Assembly: GCA_004123355.1 (NCBI GenBank)
Contig: SCHM01000001.1
Coordinates: forward strand, 12,596,193 to 12,660,192
Direction: 5' to 3'
Origin: Amphirosellinia nigrospora
Taxonomy: Eukaryota > Ascomycota > Sordariomycetes > Xylariales > Xylariaceae
DNA: 64,000 bases
This document shows positions 49,706-62,100 of this stretch, piece after piece (position 1 is the stretch's first letter; every line of letters starts with the position of its first letter). Made by a program: the position numbers and the translations under genes. The notes below the pieces were generated by a model. The model was not told the origin of the DNA. It was given only the letters and a program-made list of their open reading frames with translations, and did not search any database.

Positions 49706-52700
49706 TCCATGATTGACATTGTCGACCATGGAAGTCACCAAAGAACAGGCGTGGCCCGTCTAGATATCGGTTGTCGACCTTGACAGGACTACGCTACACC
49801 GAATGTACTACCAAAACAAAACGACCTATACCGTTGGCCCTGGGGACCACGACCTTGGCATGCCGCTGCTGGCGTCTATTTTCCACGAGTTCTCTCGCAT
49901 CAATCATGATAGGGCCCAGAATACTACATCGTCATATGCGAATACGAACATTCGGTTTCATGTGATTCAGCATTGTGGATAGACAAGGGGAGATCTCGCG
50001 TCAACATCTGTTATCAACCTCAAAGCGCCATTCCGGACAGATCTTAACTCTCACTAGAAACGTCGTATACATCTGGAAGTCAGCAGAACAGTGCCCAATA
50101 GTGTGTGGTCAGATGCAGGCTCGGCATACATTGTGAACATTTTCCTCGACTTCACTCCACCACGACTCATTCTTGCATCATTTTATCAACCTCTGCGCCA
50201 ATGATACACCTTGGAGAGGTTGTGTAGCTTTTTAGATTTCCATAGGGAAAGCAAATACTCTTGCTTTGAATGGGGGGTCGTGATAGTAAGGGGTCATTTA
50301 ATATCTTAAAAGCGGCCGGGTTGCAAGCTTTTTCAGTTGTTCCCAGATCCGGGGTTGGATCCGGTAGAATTACGAGCTTGCCACTGAACACGCTTTCAAT
50401 GCCAACAGGGCGAGTCGCCTTAATTGCTCTACTTAGGTATCGGTCCACGACAAGTGTGTGATGAAGCAACGATATCATGGATGTCAGTTGGTATGGTCGA
50501 TGCGCCCTGAACGGTAGTTTCTAACGAAATATACATACTCAATGATATCCTATGCCACGAATCCTACTGTAGAACTCTGTGAAACTACGACGACTACGGA
50601 AGCTTTCATACTTTTAGCCCCTTGAGCCGCAGCGTAGACAGGATTTTTACGATCGGACATATGTTCTACTATGAGACAATAGGGCGCTTTAGGTACCGAT
50701 GTAACCCTTTTTGAGGCTGAATCTTACCCACGGGTTCGCGCCGCGCCTTGACGACATGTCCACGTGCTGCATAGTAGACAATGCAATTTTTCCCGAATTT
50801 TCTCTGTGATGGTCTCAAATTGAATTTAAAATATAAGAGAGATGGTACGCTGTGTCTGTGGCCTGGGATGGAATGAGTAAGTAAGTCGTGAATACTTATT
50901 TTTGCGCGAAGGTCTCTTACTACCTTCGTGGGTTTTTCTGACTATCTACGTGTAGAAAGAAGTCTTATCATTTTGTTGTAGTCTTGGATGGGCGCCTTGT
51001 GGTGATGCGCTGTGTTTGGCTAGCAGGAGCAAGACTTGCTTTTGCGCAAGACGGGCGCGGGATCGAATGTGGTCGCTCGTAGGTTCGCCACTACACATGA
51101 AGTATCTTTAGGAGTGGTATGTGCTTCGGGCCTCGGGCCAGCTCCTGTTTCTTCGGGGTGCGCCGACGAAGGCGAAAACTTGAAGCAGGCCTAGGGAAGA
51201 TAGGCATTGAGTTTCGGTTTACCTACCTATACATACTTAGTGTTGTAGCTGATGCTGGAAAGTTATAACCTTTTAATACTGCTACATAGATAGACATGGA
51301 TACAATTATACCTGTTATAGGTATGGGGGGGTCCTTCATTTTTGACTGTTGCCCGTCCGCAAGCTTCGAAACGAACAATGAGAGAAAGGTTCTTCGATGT
51401 TAGAGGCTCTGTAATTACGATAAGTGCTATGCACCCGACAATACATAAATATCTCTTGAACCACCTTCATGAAAGCTTAAGTATCTATCTTATATGAGAA
51501 TCTCGTCGTTTACCTCTATGTCTCATGCGCCCCGCGACTTTCGAGCTTAAACTAAGGAAATGTGAGAGTCAAATGTATAGAAGAGAGATACACAGCAAGC
51601 TGTGAGCTCAAGGTAAATGGCTAGCTCATAGTCGAAGCACGCGTTTCTTTTTGACTCTTTTCTTCGAGTAGATGTAAATGCAGATGGGTGAGTAGTAGGT
51701 AGGTTGGGATCGTATTGGACGGATGAGAATACCGCCAGCCCAAATTAGCCTGCGCAAAGAGACGCGATTTTTATTCCTGTATACAGGCGTTTAAGGGAGC
51801 GTGTTGAGGTAGTAAGTGTCACGGACGTTGATTAGAGGTGACAGTAAACCCTCGGTTTTGCACGACGGTCTTCGGCATCACGTTCGTAGAGGTTGTGTGA
51901 CGATACACACGGACTCACTTGGTCTACTTTTACGTGCCCCGCGTTATTCGTGACAGTAGTAAAGGCAAAGTGTATGAGCCAATGACTATTTTATCTTCTA
52001 TAGAATCGTTGATACATGTAACCCGTCTCTCATTCCGTGTCATAGCCCGCGATGGAAAGGGTAGGTAGACGACCTATAAGCCCTCAACAACACCTACTCA
52101 GGATAAACCCATGCTTGAATCTTAAATTAACACATCTTACTCATAATTGATCGTCTGTAAATTCACCACCTTGTAGAGGGTATTTATTGAAATGAGGTCA
52201 TTAAAATCGTCTGATGAGTACGAAGAACTATTTAACCTGATTCAATAGCTGACGGAAGTTAAAGGCCTACCTTGCGACTAACTACCAGCCAGTTTGATGT
52301 GAGGGTTTTATTTGTTCTTGGTGCAAAGCATAGGTACACAAGCAGATATAAAGAGACTTTCATGAATATAGTCGGATAGCGATCATCATAGCTTCTGAGA
52401 CCTTTGTGCAAGAACAAGTGTCTATTGCCTAACACAAGCACGGGGCTTTAGTTCCGAGGGGTTCCTTGAAGAGCCTCACGACTACATATGAAACTAATAT
52501 ACGATGATCCTAGCCATTCTACTACACACTACGAGGTCGCCTATAAGATCAACTAGCACTGGGTGTAAGAGTAGAGTCTTAAGTATTGGTTACTTGCTTT
52601 ATTTTGAAAATTTCTAGCCCCTCATCCCAAGCCGGCTCGGACATGGATAGAGGCAAAAATTAGCTGTCAAAAGTATCTAATTGGGCTGAACCTTTTAAAG

Positions 52701-55700
52701 CAGGTAGAGCTATATGATTTACTTAGATACTCTCATCTACGCCAAGGCGAAATGCATCGTTGGGACAGATGCCAAATCACTAATTGCCGCGAAGGAATGA
52801 TATGTACTATGATATTCTCTTTATAAACAAGCGCGACAATGAGTCCTAGCCAGAGATGCTAGATACTCCATTGCCTTGATGACCGTTATATGATAATTAA
52901 TTATCTCCTTTATAGTCTACTAAACTGATAATGTCAACGCACAGGTTCTTGTATCACTAAGAGGACACGCTTTTGGCCCTTGTTGTTACCGTTATTAAGT
53001 GGCTAACTATTTTTTACTAACGGCGACGCTGCGGAATTGAGGACTATCAACGATGCTTATCAGAGTATTTAATTCTGAGGTTTTATTACTTTTAGTTCTA
53101 AGTCAAGTGAGCCCTCCACTAAAATGTGTGGTTGATATTACGTGCTGATGGACGATGCATTTCGTAAATATTCTTAGTAATCGTTATTTAATTCCCGAGT
53201 CGTTCCTTTTGGTTCTATAAACAAGTAACTTCATTAGATGAGTAGATGAGTGGATGAGTGCTTAACATTGTGTAGTACGGAGCTTCGGTCTCATCGGCCA
53301 ACTTATCTCCATCTCTGCGCATGTATCGCAACATTCACGATACGTTTTTGAACCGTCGCATGGAAACGTACAATACCCGCACCCATCCGTTACGCTTGAA
53401 CATACCCCAACAGGCCCTTACCCTTTCTCGCCTTATGCGCGTCTGGTCATGTTGGTGTACTTGCATCCCGTGCCGCAGAAACATCCTGCGGGTCACCCCA
53501 TATCCAGAACCGCTAAGCTGGGTAAGCAAGGTGTGTAGGTAGGGGTTCCGACTGTTAGGGGCCAGGGGTGAGTTATTCGCCCATCGTCAATAACAGCGGA
53601 TCAAACCTGCCCCTGGTTGTCTGCCCTGGGGAGTTTGTCGAAAGAGAGAGACCCCGTCACCGACTCACCGAGGTTTCCATATTCGTATGTGTGGGTGAGC
53701 GGGGATTTTTCCTTCCCATGTCTCTTCTATCAAACCTCTGCCCCCCTTCCTTCTTGGTCGGCGAGGTGACACTTCTACGGTGTTAATGCGATAAGAGTTG
53801 CTCTCGTCCGCCGAGGGACGGGGCTACAGGGTGGCACTGTACGTATAATCCCCCACGCCCAAGCAAAGAGAACCATGGATACAGACCTTCCTACCTGCTG
53901 AAAGCAGATGGTTTATTATACCCGTACGCTATGATAATAGAATTCTACCCCCCTGCTTGTCAATAGCCCCCGAGAAATGCAGAGGCCCGAAGGATCTCCA
54001 ACCTAGTCTCGACCCATTTACCACGGTGCTGGGAAGCCGCTACTGCATTCAAGGTGCAGGAAACCTCGTGGGCAAAATGAACGAACCGCTTCGCCCTGCC
54101 CGGCCCGGACGAAGGGCGTCGGTTAAAGATCGAGAGGTGATTGCAAAGCAGAAACGCGCATGTGCCATCCTTGTTCATACAAAACGGGCGGGCGGTTCGA
54201 AACATTGGGTTACATGCGTCAAAAGCAGATGAATCTCAAGTCACTGTGAGATAATCCTCGGGATTTCAGATAATCGGACGTCAGTCCAAGATCCTTGAGG
54301 TTTCCAAAGGTGGCAAGTTGTACCGATCGTAACGTAGCAGTAGACAAGGGTTCTTCTACATACATACACTACAGTTGACTAAGGGTTCAAAACCAAAACC
54401 GCCGGCTTACTTCATGAATGGGCGACTACGGATATAACTCTAAGTGCCGTTGAAACAGAGAAAGCCATAGGAAGAACCGCATCATCCAATAGAGAGACTT
54501 CCACATCTGAAAGGAGGTTTTCCACAGCGACTACTTTGGGATACTGTGCTTACATAGAGACACAACACACGTACTAGCCTAGAATGCGCTGAGCAACTCG
54601 GCGTAAAATAGACCTCTCCTCTCAAACTCAGCTTCTACCCGAGGGTGCCGGATCCGACGACTATGCGATATCTGCAGGCAAGCCACGAACTACACTATGC
54701 ACACCACCTCTACAGTCTCAAGAGGACATACACTCACTACACGTGTAGCAAATGCAATAACCCATGTCCCTTACATGCGCCACACAAACGTCTCTTTCCG
54801 TGTCAAATATCTCCCGGCGGTTGAAGCCCTACCAACGGGGTTCGGATACCTGCCGAAACCAGAAGTAATCGAGGTTTCCAACTCCTTCTATACAAGGCGG
54901 GATCCCAATATGCCGCAACAGGAAAGCCATCCACACGACCGGTCTGGCCGACTCCTCTTAATTACCCGCTGTATTACACCTACGGTAAGAGAGAGTCCAA
55001 CGAGGGACTTACGGCAATACCGAGACGTACGACAAGGGTAGGAGAGAAGCAAGGCGAGGAAGAGTAGTTCCCCCACGAAAACACCCCGAATAAAGCATCG
55101 AAATACCGCGCACAGTGACGTGACGTGACTTCTCCACAGTAGCTCTTCTTCCCCAGTCCTCCTTCGAAGTGGTATACACTATTTCCACCAAGACGCAAGA
55201 ACACAGTATCTCGTAATATAATACAAGCAGTGAAGCATGTCGTCAGCTTGCAGTACAGTATACAGTACAGCACATACGTACATTCAAGGCCAAACAAATA
55301 AGGCGAGAGAGAGAAGGTAAGGCAAATCAAGCTCATCCACCCATCCCGTACATCCCCGTCCGCCTACCCGCGCCTTACACGCATAATACGACCTCAGCTC
55401 ACCTCGTAGTTATCTGCTACATTATGTACGCAGCACTCTCTCAGGCAGCGCATCACGAGTCCAGAAACGCCATCCGTCCATCCTCCATTCCTTCCGAGAG
55501 ATCCGCAGGGACCATCAACACGTACTAGGCAAGCAGTTCGCAGCAATGACAGGATATTCCGTCTTACCTATCTACCTAAGTGTATATGCAGCCAAACAAA
55601 CATCACGAACCTTAGATACCGGATGCGGGCTTTGCATAATCAAAGGCCATCCATCACCCATCATCCCCCAACTTCGTGACCTTTATCTGTAAGACAAGCC

Positions 55701-56278
55701 ACATACGTAGTATCACGTCTGAAGCGAAAGACATAATCTCGCCTCTGCAGCGTGATAGCAAGAGGCACGTTACGTAAATGGCGATAGTAGAGACAGCATA
55801 ACGATCGAATCTGCCCCTGCGGCGCACGGAACGGTATCGAAACATCTGACCTGTCATCATGATAAATAAGTACCTGGCAGCAAAGCCCTACATATCATGC
55901 CCTGACATGTCTAATGCAGATTGCAATGACAGATAGCCCTCCATCCATCCTACCCTCGCTCTTCAATTCGGGATACATACTCTGATGTACTGGTACAAAA
56001 CTATCGAGAAGACGAATAGTCTACCTATTCCAGTACGTATGATGCGCCTCAGCGTAGCATTCCGCACGGAAGTCTGACACGTCGACCAAGCTTTGCAGCG
56101 TTGTGTTTCAGCCATGGTAGATCAGGTTAAATAAGGAAGCGCTACCGAGATTTACTCAAAGAGGATGGATGAAGCAGATAGAGAGATAGATGATTAAAGC
56201 CACGATGAGTAATGAACACCTCTAGCCTGTTCAAAACAACCATCTCCACATCTCAAGAAGGGTTTGACGCGTCTAAAT
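49706..56278. other. Gene-poor tract, 6.6 kb
   Basis: I find no recognisable gene, tRNA or intact transposon. The stretch 51.9-53.3 kb is A/T-richer and lacks long open frames on either strand, which may reflect an old, decayed repeat, but I cannot name one. Open frames at 53321-53542, 53957-54232 and 54697-55041 have antisense partners of similar length and no motifs. Confidence 0.5.
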
Positions 56279-57784
56279 TTAGCTGAACGTGATTTTTTGT
56301 CCCATTAAGCTTTTATAGACATCATCAAGGGCCTTACGCTTTCTGGCCTTCTCCTCGCCTCCCTCAAGGGGGTTAGGGTCCTCGTCGTCAGCATCTTCTT
56401 CTGTGCCCTCCAGCTGTGGTGTCCAAGCCCGGATCTGACCGTCTAGGTGTCCGCTAAATACGGCTCCCGGCATATTTGTCCCGCCTAGAACGACGCCGCT
56501 CCACCACTACCACCGGCGCCCCGCCACACGATGCTGGAGATCCGGTTCTTCACCGACCGCTCGGATTTCCTCGAGGACCCACGGACACCGGCGACGGAGG
56601 CACCGGTGCCGCGTAACCTCGTGATAATGCGCCCATCATGCAAGCCACACACTAAAATCTCTGTCTCGTTTGGCCAGAAGAGAAGTTCTCTGCCAGGATG
56701 GGTTAAGCCCACGGGCGAAGTAAACATAGTCACGCTAGCAAGCTGGGAGTTCCTGATGCTCGGTCCGAAGTTAGCTAGTGTGTTCCGGCCAGTTGCGGCG
56801 TCCCAGACTCGAATCCGGTTATCGTGACCTGCCGAGACAATGTAATTCCCATCATCGGTCCATGTCGACTGTTTACTGGCGCAACATGGGACTTAGCGGA
56901 AGAGCGTATCCTGAACTTTACCATCACTCCCCAGCAATCCATTATAGTATAGACCAAGGCTATCCTCGTGATCGAGCATGCCAATAAAAGCACCTGCTCG
57001 GCGAATGTCCCAGATTCTAACCGTTCCGTCTACACTACCTGTAGCCAACACGTGTTCGTGGCGGGGTGACCAAGCCGTGGCAAGAACAGCGCCTCCATGG
57101 CCTGTTAAGGATTGAATGCTAGAACCAGAACGTAAGTCTACAAGCCGAACAGCGGGATGCTGGGTCCCGCATGCCACGAGTAAGTGGGAAGCAATAGGCG
57201 AGATGCCGTGAGTGTAGATTTTGGACCCAAGACTAAAAGAAGCCGACAATCTGGCTTCTTGGGTCGACCATAGTTTCAAAGTCTGGTCGTAGGATGTAGA
57301 GACGAAAGCGGCCGAGTCGAACGGGTAGAAAGATAGGTGGGTGATGCCGAACTTGTGGGTTTGGGGCGAGGCGCGAATGGTGCCCACAGGTTTGAAGGTA
57401 TGCGGATTCGACGGGTTACCGCATTGCTCGAGATCCCATAGCCTGATCGAGGCATCAGAGCCGCCTGAGACAAGGCTGTGATGGTCAACAAACAGCCCAT
57501 GAATAACCTAGACCTACCAAACCCCCGGGGAGAGGCAGAACTCACATTCGTCCATCGAAGCGCTCGAGAGCCAAGGCACTCACACCGGCCTGTGTGGCCC
57601 AGATAGACGTAGCAGCATCGGCAGAAGATGCTTCACCATCATGGACAGCGACGCCGCGCTCACCGCCGTTGAAGCGATATTGCGGTGAGGATTGGAACGA
57701 CGTCAGCAGGCGTGTGGTCTGCAGCCGGGCGAATGCATTGGGCCCGGCTGCGCCTGTGGCCCTTTCAAGGAGGAGTTGATTCAT
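56279..57784 (-). CDS. ckn1: WD40 transcription-coupled repair factor CSA/ERCC8 (Ckn1/Rad28)
   Basis: This protein is the WD40 substrate receptor of the Cul4-type ligase in transcription-coupled nucleotide-excision repair. The start MNQLLLERATG and FARLQTTRLL are typical of fungal CSA. WD units include ILVSGGSDASIRLWDLE (after an intron at 57476-57545), FVSTSYDQTLKLWST, the HPAVRLVDLRSGSSI unit, HVLATGSVDGTVRIWDIRRA, YIVSAGHDNRIRVWDAATG and a final AVFSGHLDGQIRAW, which gives at least six visible blades. The C-terminus KALDDVYKSLMGQKITFS is also family-like. Frame slips of one base occur near 56885, 56860 and 56495. The gene is divergent from the Rrn10-like gene about 570 bp away. Confidence 0.88.
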
Positions 57785-58353
57785 TCATCTGCTAATAGGT
57801 CTCGATGATTCGAAAGTGCGGGGCTTCGAGGATCGGGGGTCGAGAGTTGCGGGCGTAGACTACAGTAGTGTGCCACATTCGCGATGGTGATGATGAAAAC
57901 AGGTCATTTTGACCAAGATACGGTGACGCCGCAATACGACTTGGGTTCACATGCCCGCAGGAGCGGTGGGGTGAAGCTTGCTCCCCACTCCTTTTCTCCA
58001 CTGCTTTTCTCCACCGATACGGATTGGAGGTCTGAGTGGAGTGCTTTACGCTAGTCTAAGGATAGTCTAGTTCCATCAGAGCTCTAGTGGCAGCTTTATC
58101 CCATTGCTCCTCCAACTCCACCGACCAGGCACCTTACATAATCTTACATCTCATAGAACCCTCATGTTGTTCATACTCATCATACGGTACCAGTGACACA
58201 TCACGACGATTGCTGCCGATCCAGCCTATAGATGGTCGCGAATATGGTCTCGGCTAGTAGTATCTCAGGCAGTTCTTTCATACTAAGATCGCCAGCCGTT
58301 AAAAATAGGTGGTTTTACACCGTCAGGCAGGCTTGTATTGACTTGTCACGGCA
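57785..58353. promoter_or_regulatory. Divergent upstream region of CSA and Rrn10-like genes
   Basis: This tract of about 570 bp separates two divergent starts and has no gene of its own. It probably serves as promoter for both genes. No specific motif stands out. Confidence 0.4.
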
Positions 58354-59126
58354 ATGTCATCAAAGAAAAGCCAGGGAAAGCGTTCTGTACCGCCTCCATC
58401 CCGAGACAACACTGAGGATGTCACCGATACAGAAGATGGGTCCGCCGGCGGTGATGAGAAACCTGTTTTCAGGAGAAGACAAGCCAGCCTTTATGACGCT
58501 GTCGCAGGTTCGTGCATCACTCTCACTCGTGTCTGTGGCGAGCCCTGCTCATTGTCTTATCCCTAGGCCGTGTGACAACAACACTTCCTATCGGCTCTTA
58601 TGAATCTCAGCGGCCGCCAGCGAAACACCACAGGCGGAATGCTCCTGACTCACGTCGGAACCCTACTCTGCCGCCCGAAGAGGTGCTCTTTAAGCGTGTA
58701 GGCGCACCTGCCCGTTACGCCGAGAAGGATATATATCAAGCTCACGAGGATCTCCCTGATGGAGGGCGAGGCGTTCTTCCTGACAGTGACCTGCTGAAGA
58801 CCATCCATAGCTACGCCAGTCACTTCTACGGAGATCTGCCTGCCAACAAGCAAACTATCCGCGGCGAGACAGGGATAGGCGTTAGCGAGCGAAGTATGGA
58901 TGAGACCGCACTCTTGGCTTTCGGTATCTTGATCGAGGAGGCCAGTCGTGAAGCATTGGGTAAGACGGGTGACCTTGTGTTTACGGAGGGCGTGGAGATG
59001 GGAGAACATGAGGGAGAACAGCCAGACGAATATGAGGAAGCCGAGGTGTTCGGGTTCAAGGACGCGCCTAGATACGAAGCTCGAGGGCGCTTGAAGCGGC
59101 CTCGGGAGTCTGATAGAGATGCATAA
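58354..59126 (+). CDS. Probable Rrn10-like subunit of the Pol I upstream activation factor (UAF)
   Basis: Two exons (58354-58507 and 58567-59126) join cleanly at DAVAG|RVTT, giving about 237 residues with no frame break. The core GRGVLPDSDLLKTIHSYASH, then SMDETALLAFGILIEEASRE, resembles my recollection of yeast Rrn10, which has a GNIIPDIDL...HYYA...DETSLITLGLLIE core: same order, similar spacing. A later PRYEARGR may align with the Rrn10 C-terminal region. UAF activates rDNA transcription in yeast. The N-terminal extension is polar (KKSQGKRSVPPPSRD, TEDGSAGGDEKP) and the region after the core is acidic. The assignment rests on one core motif and is inference; otherwise this is a conserved fungal protein of unknown role. 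Confidence 0.55.
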
Positions 59127-62100
59127 CATTGGTATGCAGCTGGCTAAGGCGACCAGCCATCCTCCGTGCTTGCTACGACGGATTTGTTTCGCATCTCGCA
59201 CAGACTGGTGTCCAGGCCTATAGAATTAGTTTCGCCCACGTATCTCAGCAGAGTCCATACCTTGAATGGCCGCATCATATGGCCTCGGACAGAATTCTAG
59301 AGTTCTAAGCCTGCCAAATCGCACCAATAAAACCACTTAAGCTTCACCGGTCTTGAGGGACTTTTGCCTCTCATTGATCAAGATGCCTAGGCAGTCTGAG
59401 CGAATGCACAGCTGCCAAGGATGTTGACGTAGCGACAGGTAACCGACGATGAATTTAGGTTGACACAGGCCGGGAACAAGCATCGGCATCTCCTTGAAAG
59501 GAAGCTGGTCGTCTGACGATGAAGCGAAATCAGTTGAGCGGGTTCGAAGCTGGGGAGCTGATTCGCCGGGCATCAATCCAGCACGGCCAAAGGTGGGTAA
59601 ACCCGTATATTATGAACGCCGACTTCTTAGCATGGAATTCGGCACTGCCAACCCAATAACGCGAAACTGAAACGTGATATCGCGAAACCTGCCCTATTGA
59701 GTACCGAGCTGCAGCCAAAGTCCGTGCGCCATTTGGCACTTCAACAGGTTAAAACACCGCGGTACAATTACCCTTATGACCCCAATGAATTACAAAATAG
59801 ATTCCTTCCGTTTCAAACGACACTATCTTGGCCCCATGATGCTATAAAACCATTCTAAATGCATTGGGCACCAACCGATCTACAACACTAGACTAGTCGT
59901 CATCGCAAAGTTGTCCTATTCGGCCTGCACACACCTGTAACAAGGGGAATGCTGTCGAAGACTTCGAGGAACGAAAAAAAGAAGCTTCACCAGGTAGCCC
60001 CGGACTCGTGCGAATGCCTGTTACTCCGGATTTTATACCAGGCACCGGGAATGAGGAAGGGGGGAAAGGCAGGGACAATAAAACCCACTTCACATAGCCG
60101 ATAGGTAACGACTGAGAGTTAGTTGATAGCCTGCGTCGATCTTACGGTCCCCAATCAAGGGTATCAATTCGTCGAATAGGCAGGGGGCTGGCCTGGCCGA
60201 CCAGAAACGGCACTCCCCCGGGTCCGAAATTGCTTGTCAAGAACTGCCACCCCCGACAACAATTAACGCAGGGACGAGGCTGGGAATTTGAACCGGTAAA
60301 TTGTTGGAAAAGGTGATCGTCAGCTACCACTCATACCGCGATTATGTATGAGTGTTACGATACCTCTCCTCATGATACCACACACCACCCCTGCAACAAA
60401 GAAAACACATGTGCTAAGTAAATGGCATGGACTAGGTAAGTACCTAAGTTTACGAAGATGGGTTGGACATGTTCGCGCAGCAACGAATGTCTCTAGCAAC
60501 CCTGCGGATGACCCAACGGGTTCCTAACAATAAGTGCCTGGGCGGCACTGTGGATGTATGTGAGTGTGGCGTGTGTGTGGCATCAGTGAGGTACAACTAG
60601 CTCGGTAGGGTTGTATACAATACTACTACTCCGTTGCTATGCGAATATTTTGCTTTCGCCAACATTGACAACTGTTCCATGGTTGCTCTTACGATGGCTG
60701 AAAGGGCTGAAAACAAGAGGCGTTTTTCTCTTGCCTTATTATGCATGCGAAATAAAAGTTAGGTTTTGTTTTGTATGTGTGAGAGAGTTCTTGGATGGTA
60801 TTTGTCAAGGCGAATGGAGGAACAATCATCGACTTTCGAATCGATAATTGTGTCACCAGACAAATGCCATGTCTGCATATTGGCAAGATGTACTATTGGC
60901 TATCACACGCACATTTCACACCTACTTCTCTCCTTCGAGCTTTAGTCTTGTTGGATACCCACTATCTGGCAAAATTACTATTGGACTTCACTTAGCCGCT
61001 TGACCAACTCGTGATAAACGTACCTATCAAAAAGAGTTTCTGTGAGTTTATAGCTCTCTCTTATTCGACACCCAGTATCTTACGGTGAGTAAAGTTTAAT
61101 ATCGTGTCCAATGAAAATTTTGCGTACAGAGAAAATCAACACAATAATTTTTTTTCCCTTCCACAATTATTTTCGTGATATAATGTGCTCCGTTGAAATA
61201 CGCATATAATACAGCTGAAAGTCAGCATGCCTGGATCTTATGGGTAGTTTTTTTACACTCAACAACATGTGAAAACGTACTATTGTTTCTAATTATATTT
61301 CCCGTTGCTTCAGCATACAAACTTTTGATTTTCTTTCGTTTCGCACCATGTAATGCGGTGGTCAAGACGAAGAGATACAAATGTACCTTGGTTATTTACT
61401 TCAAACGAAGTATCATGCATCGACCACAACAATAGCCTCAAGTACCTAGTACCCACCAGATACTACCGAATACTTTGGATGATATGACATATCGGCTTCA
61501 GTTGATTTCTTTTGTCTCGCCGCCATAGACGCCTCGCCTGATCCTGCAACGCACGACTTAATTATACGGCAGGCTTGGAAGGAGTATCTCGTGAACGATC
61601 GAGCGCCGTTTTTCTGCGCGTAGAACTACTCGTTGTAGCTACCAAGCTCAGTTGGCCAGTATAAGATGTTTGGCCCATGATTCAAACCTTGTATGATAGG
61701 ACCGTAGCTGAGGTTGGCATCTGCTATTCAGATTACGGCGGAATCCTACCGCCCGTGGGGGACGATATAGCCGGTGGATAAATCTCCGCATCTGCATTCC
61801 AGATACCTACTGAATGCAGTAGACTGTCCGTGTTTTGATGTGACTTTCTAAGCCGCGGCATCTCAGCCAGGCATCAAGGTTCTTCTCTATCAGATCACAG
61901 AAGGAGCGGATATTATCTTTACTGGTTCTCTAGTTATCATGGATATCCTTCTGCATGTAAGAGGCGTTATCTTACCATTTTTACGTATCCTTTTTGATTA
62001 TTCTATTAGTTAGGATACGATAGTCGACAATTATTGGCTCACTAGATACTTCTAGGAGTAGATTTGCCCATATTGGCGTGGGCAAGCGGGATATCTTGTC

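Noticed and set aside
60230-60335. tRNA-like GGTTCAAATTCC motif on the minus strand
   Set aside because: The flanking bases do not pair into a T-stem, and no D-arm, anticodon arm or acceptor stem fits.
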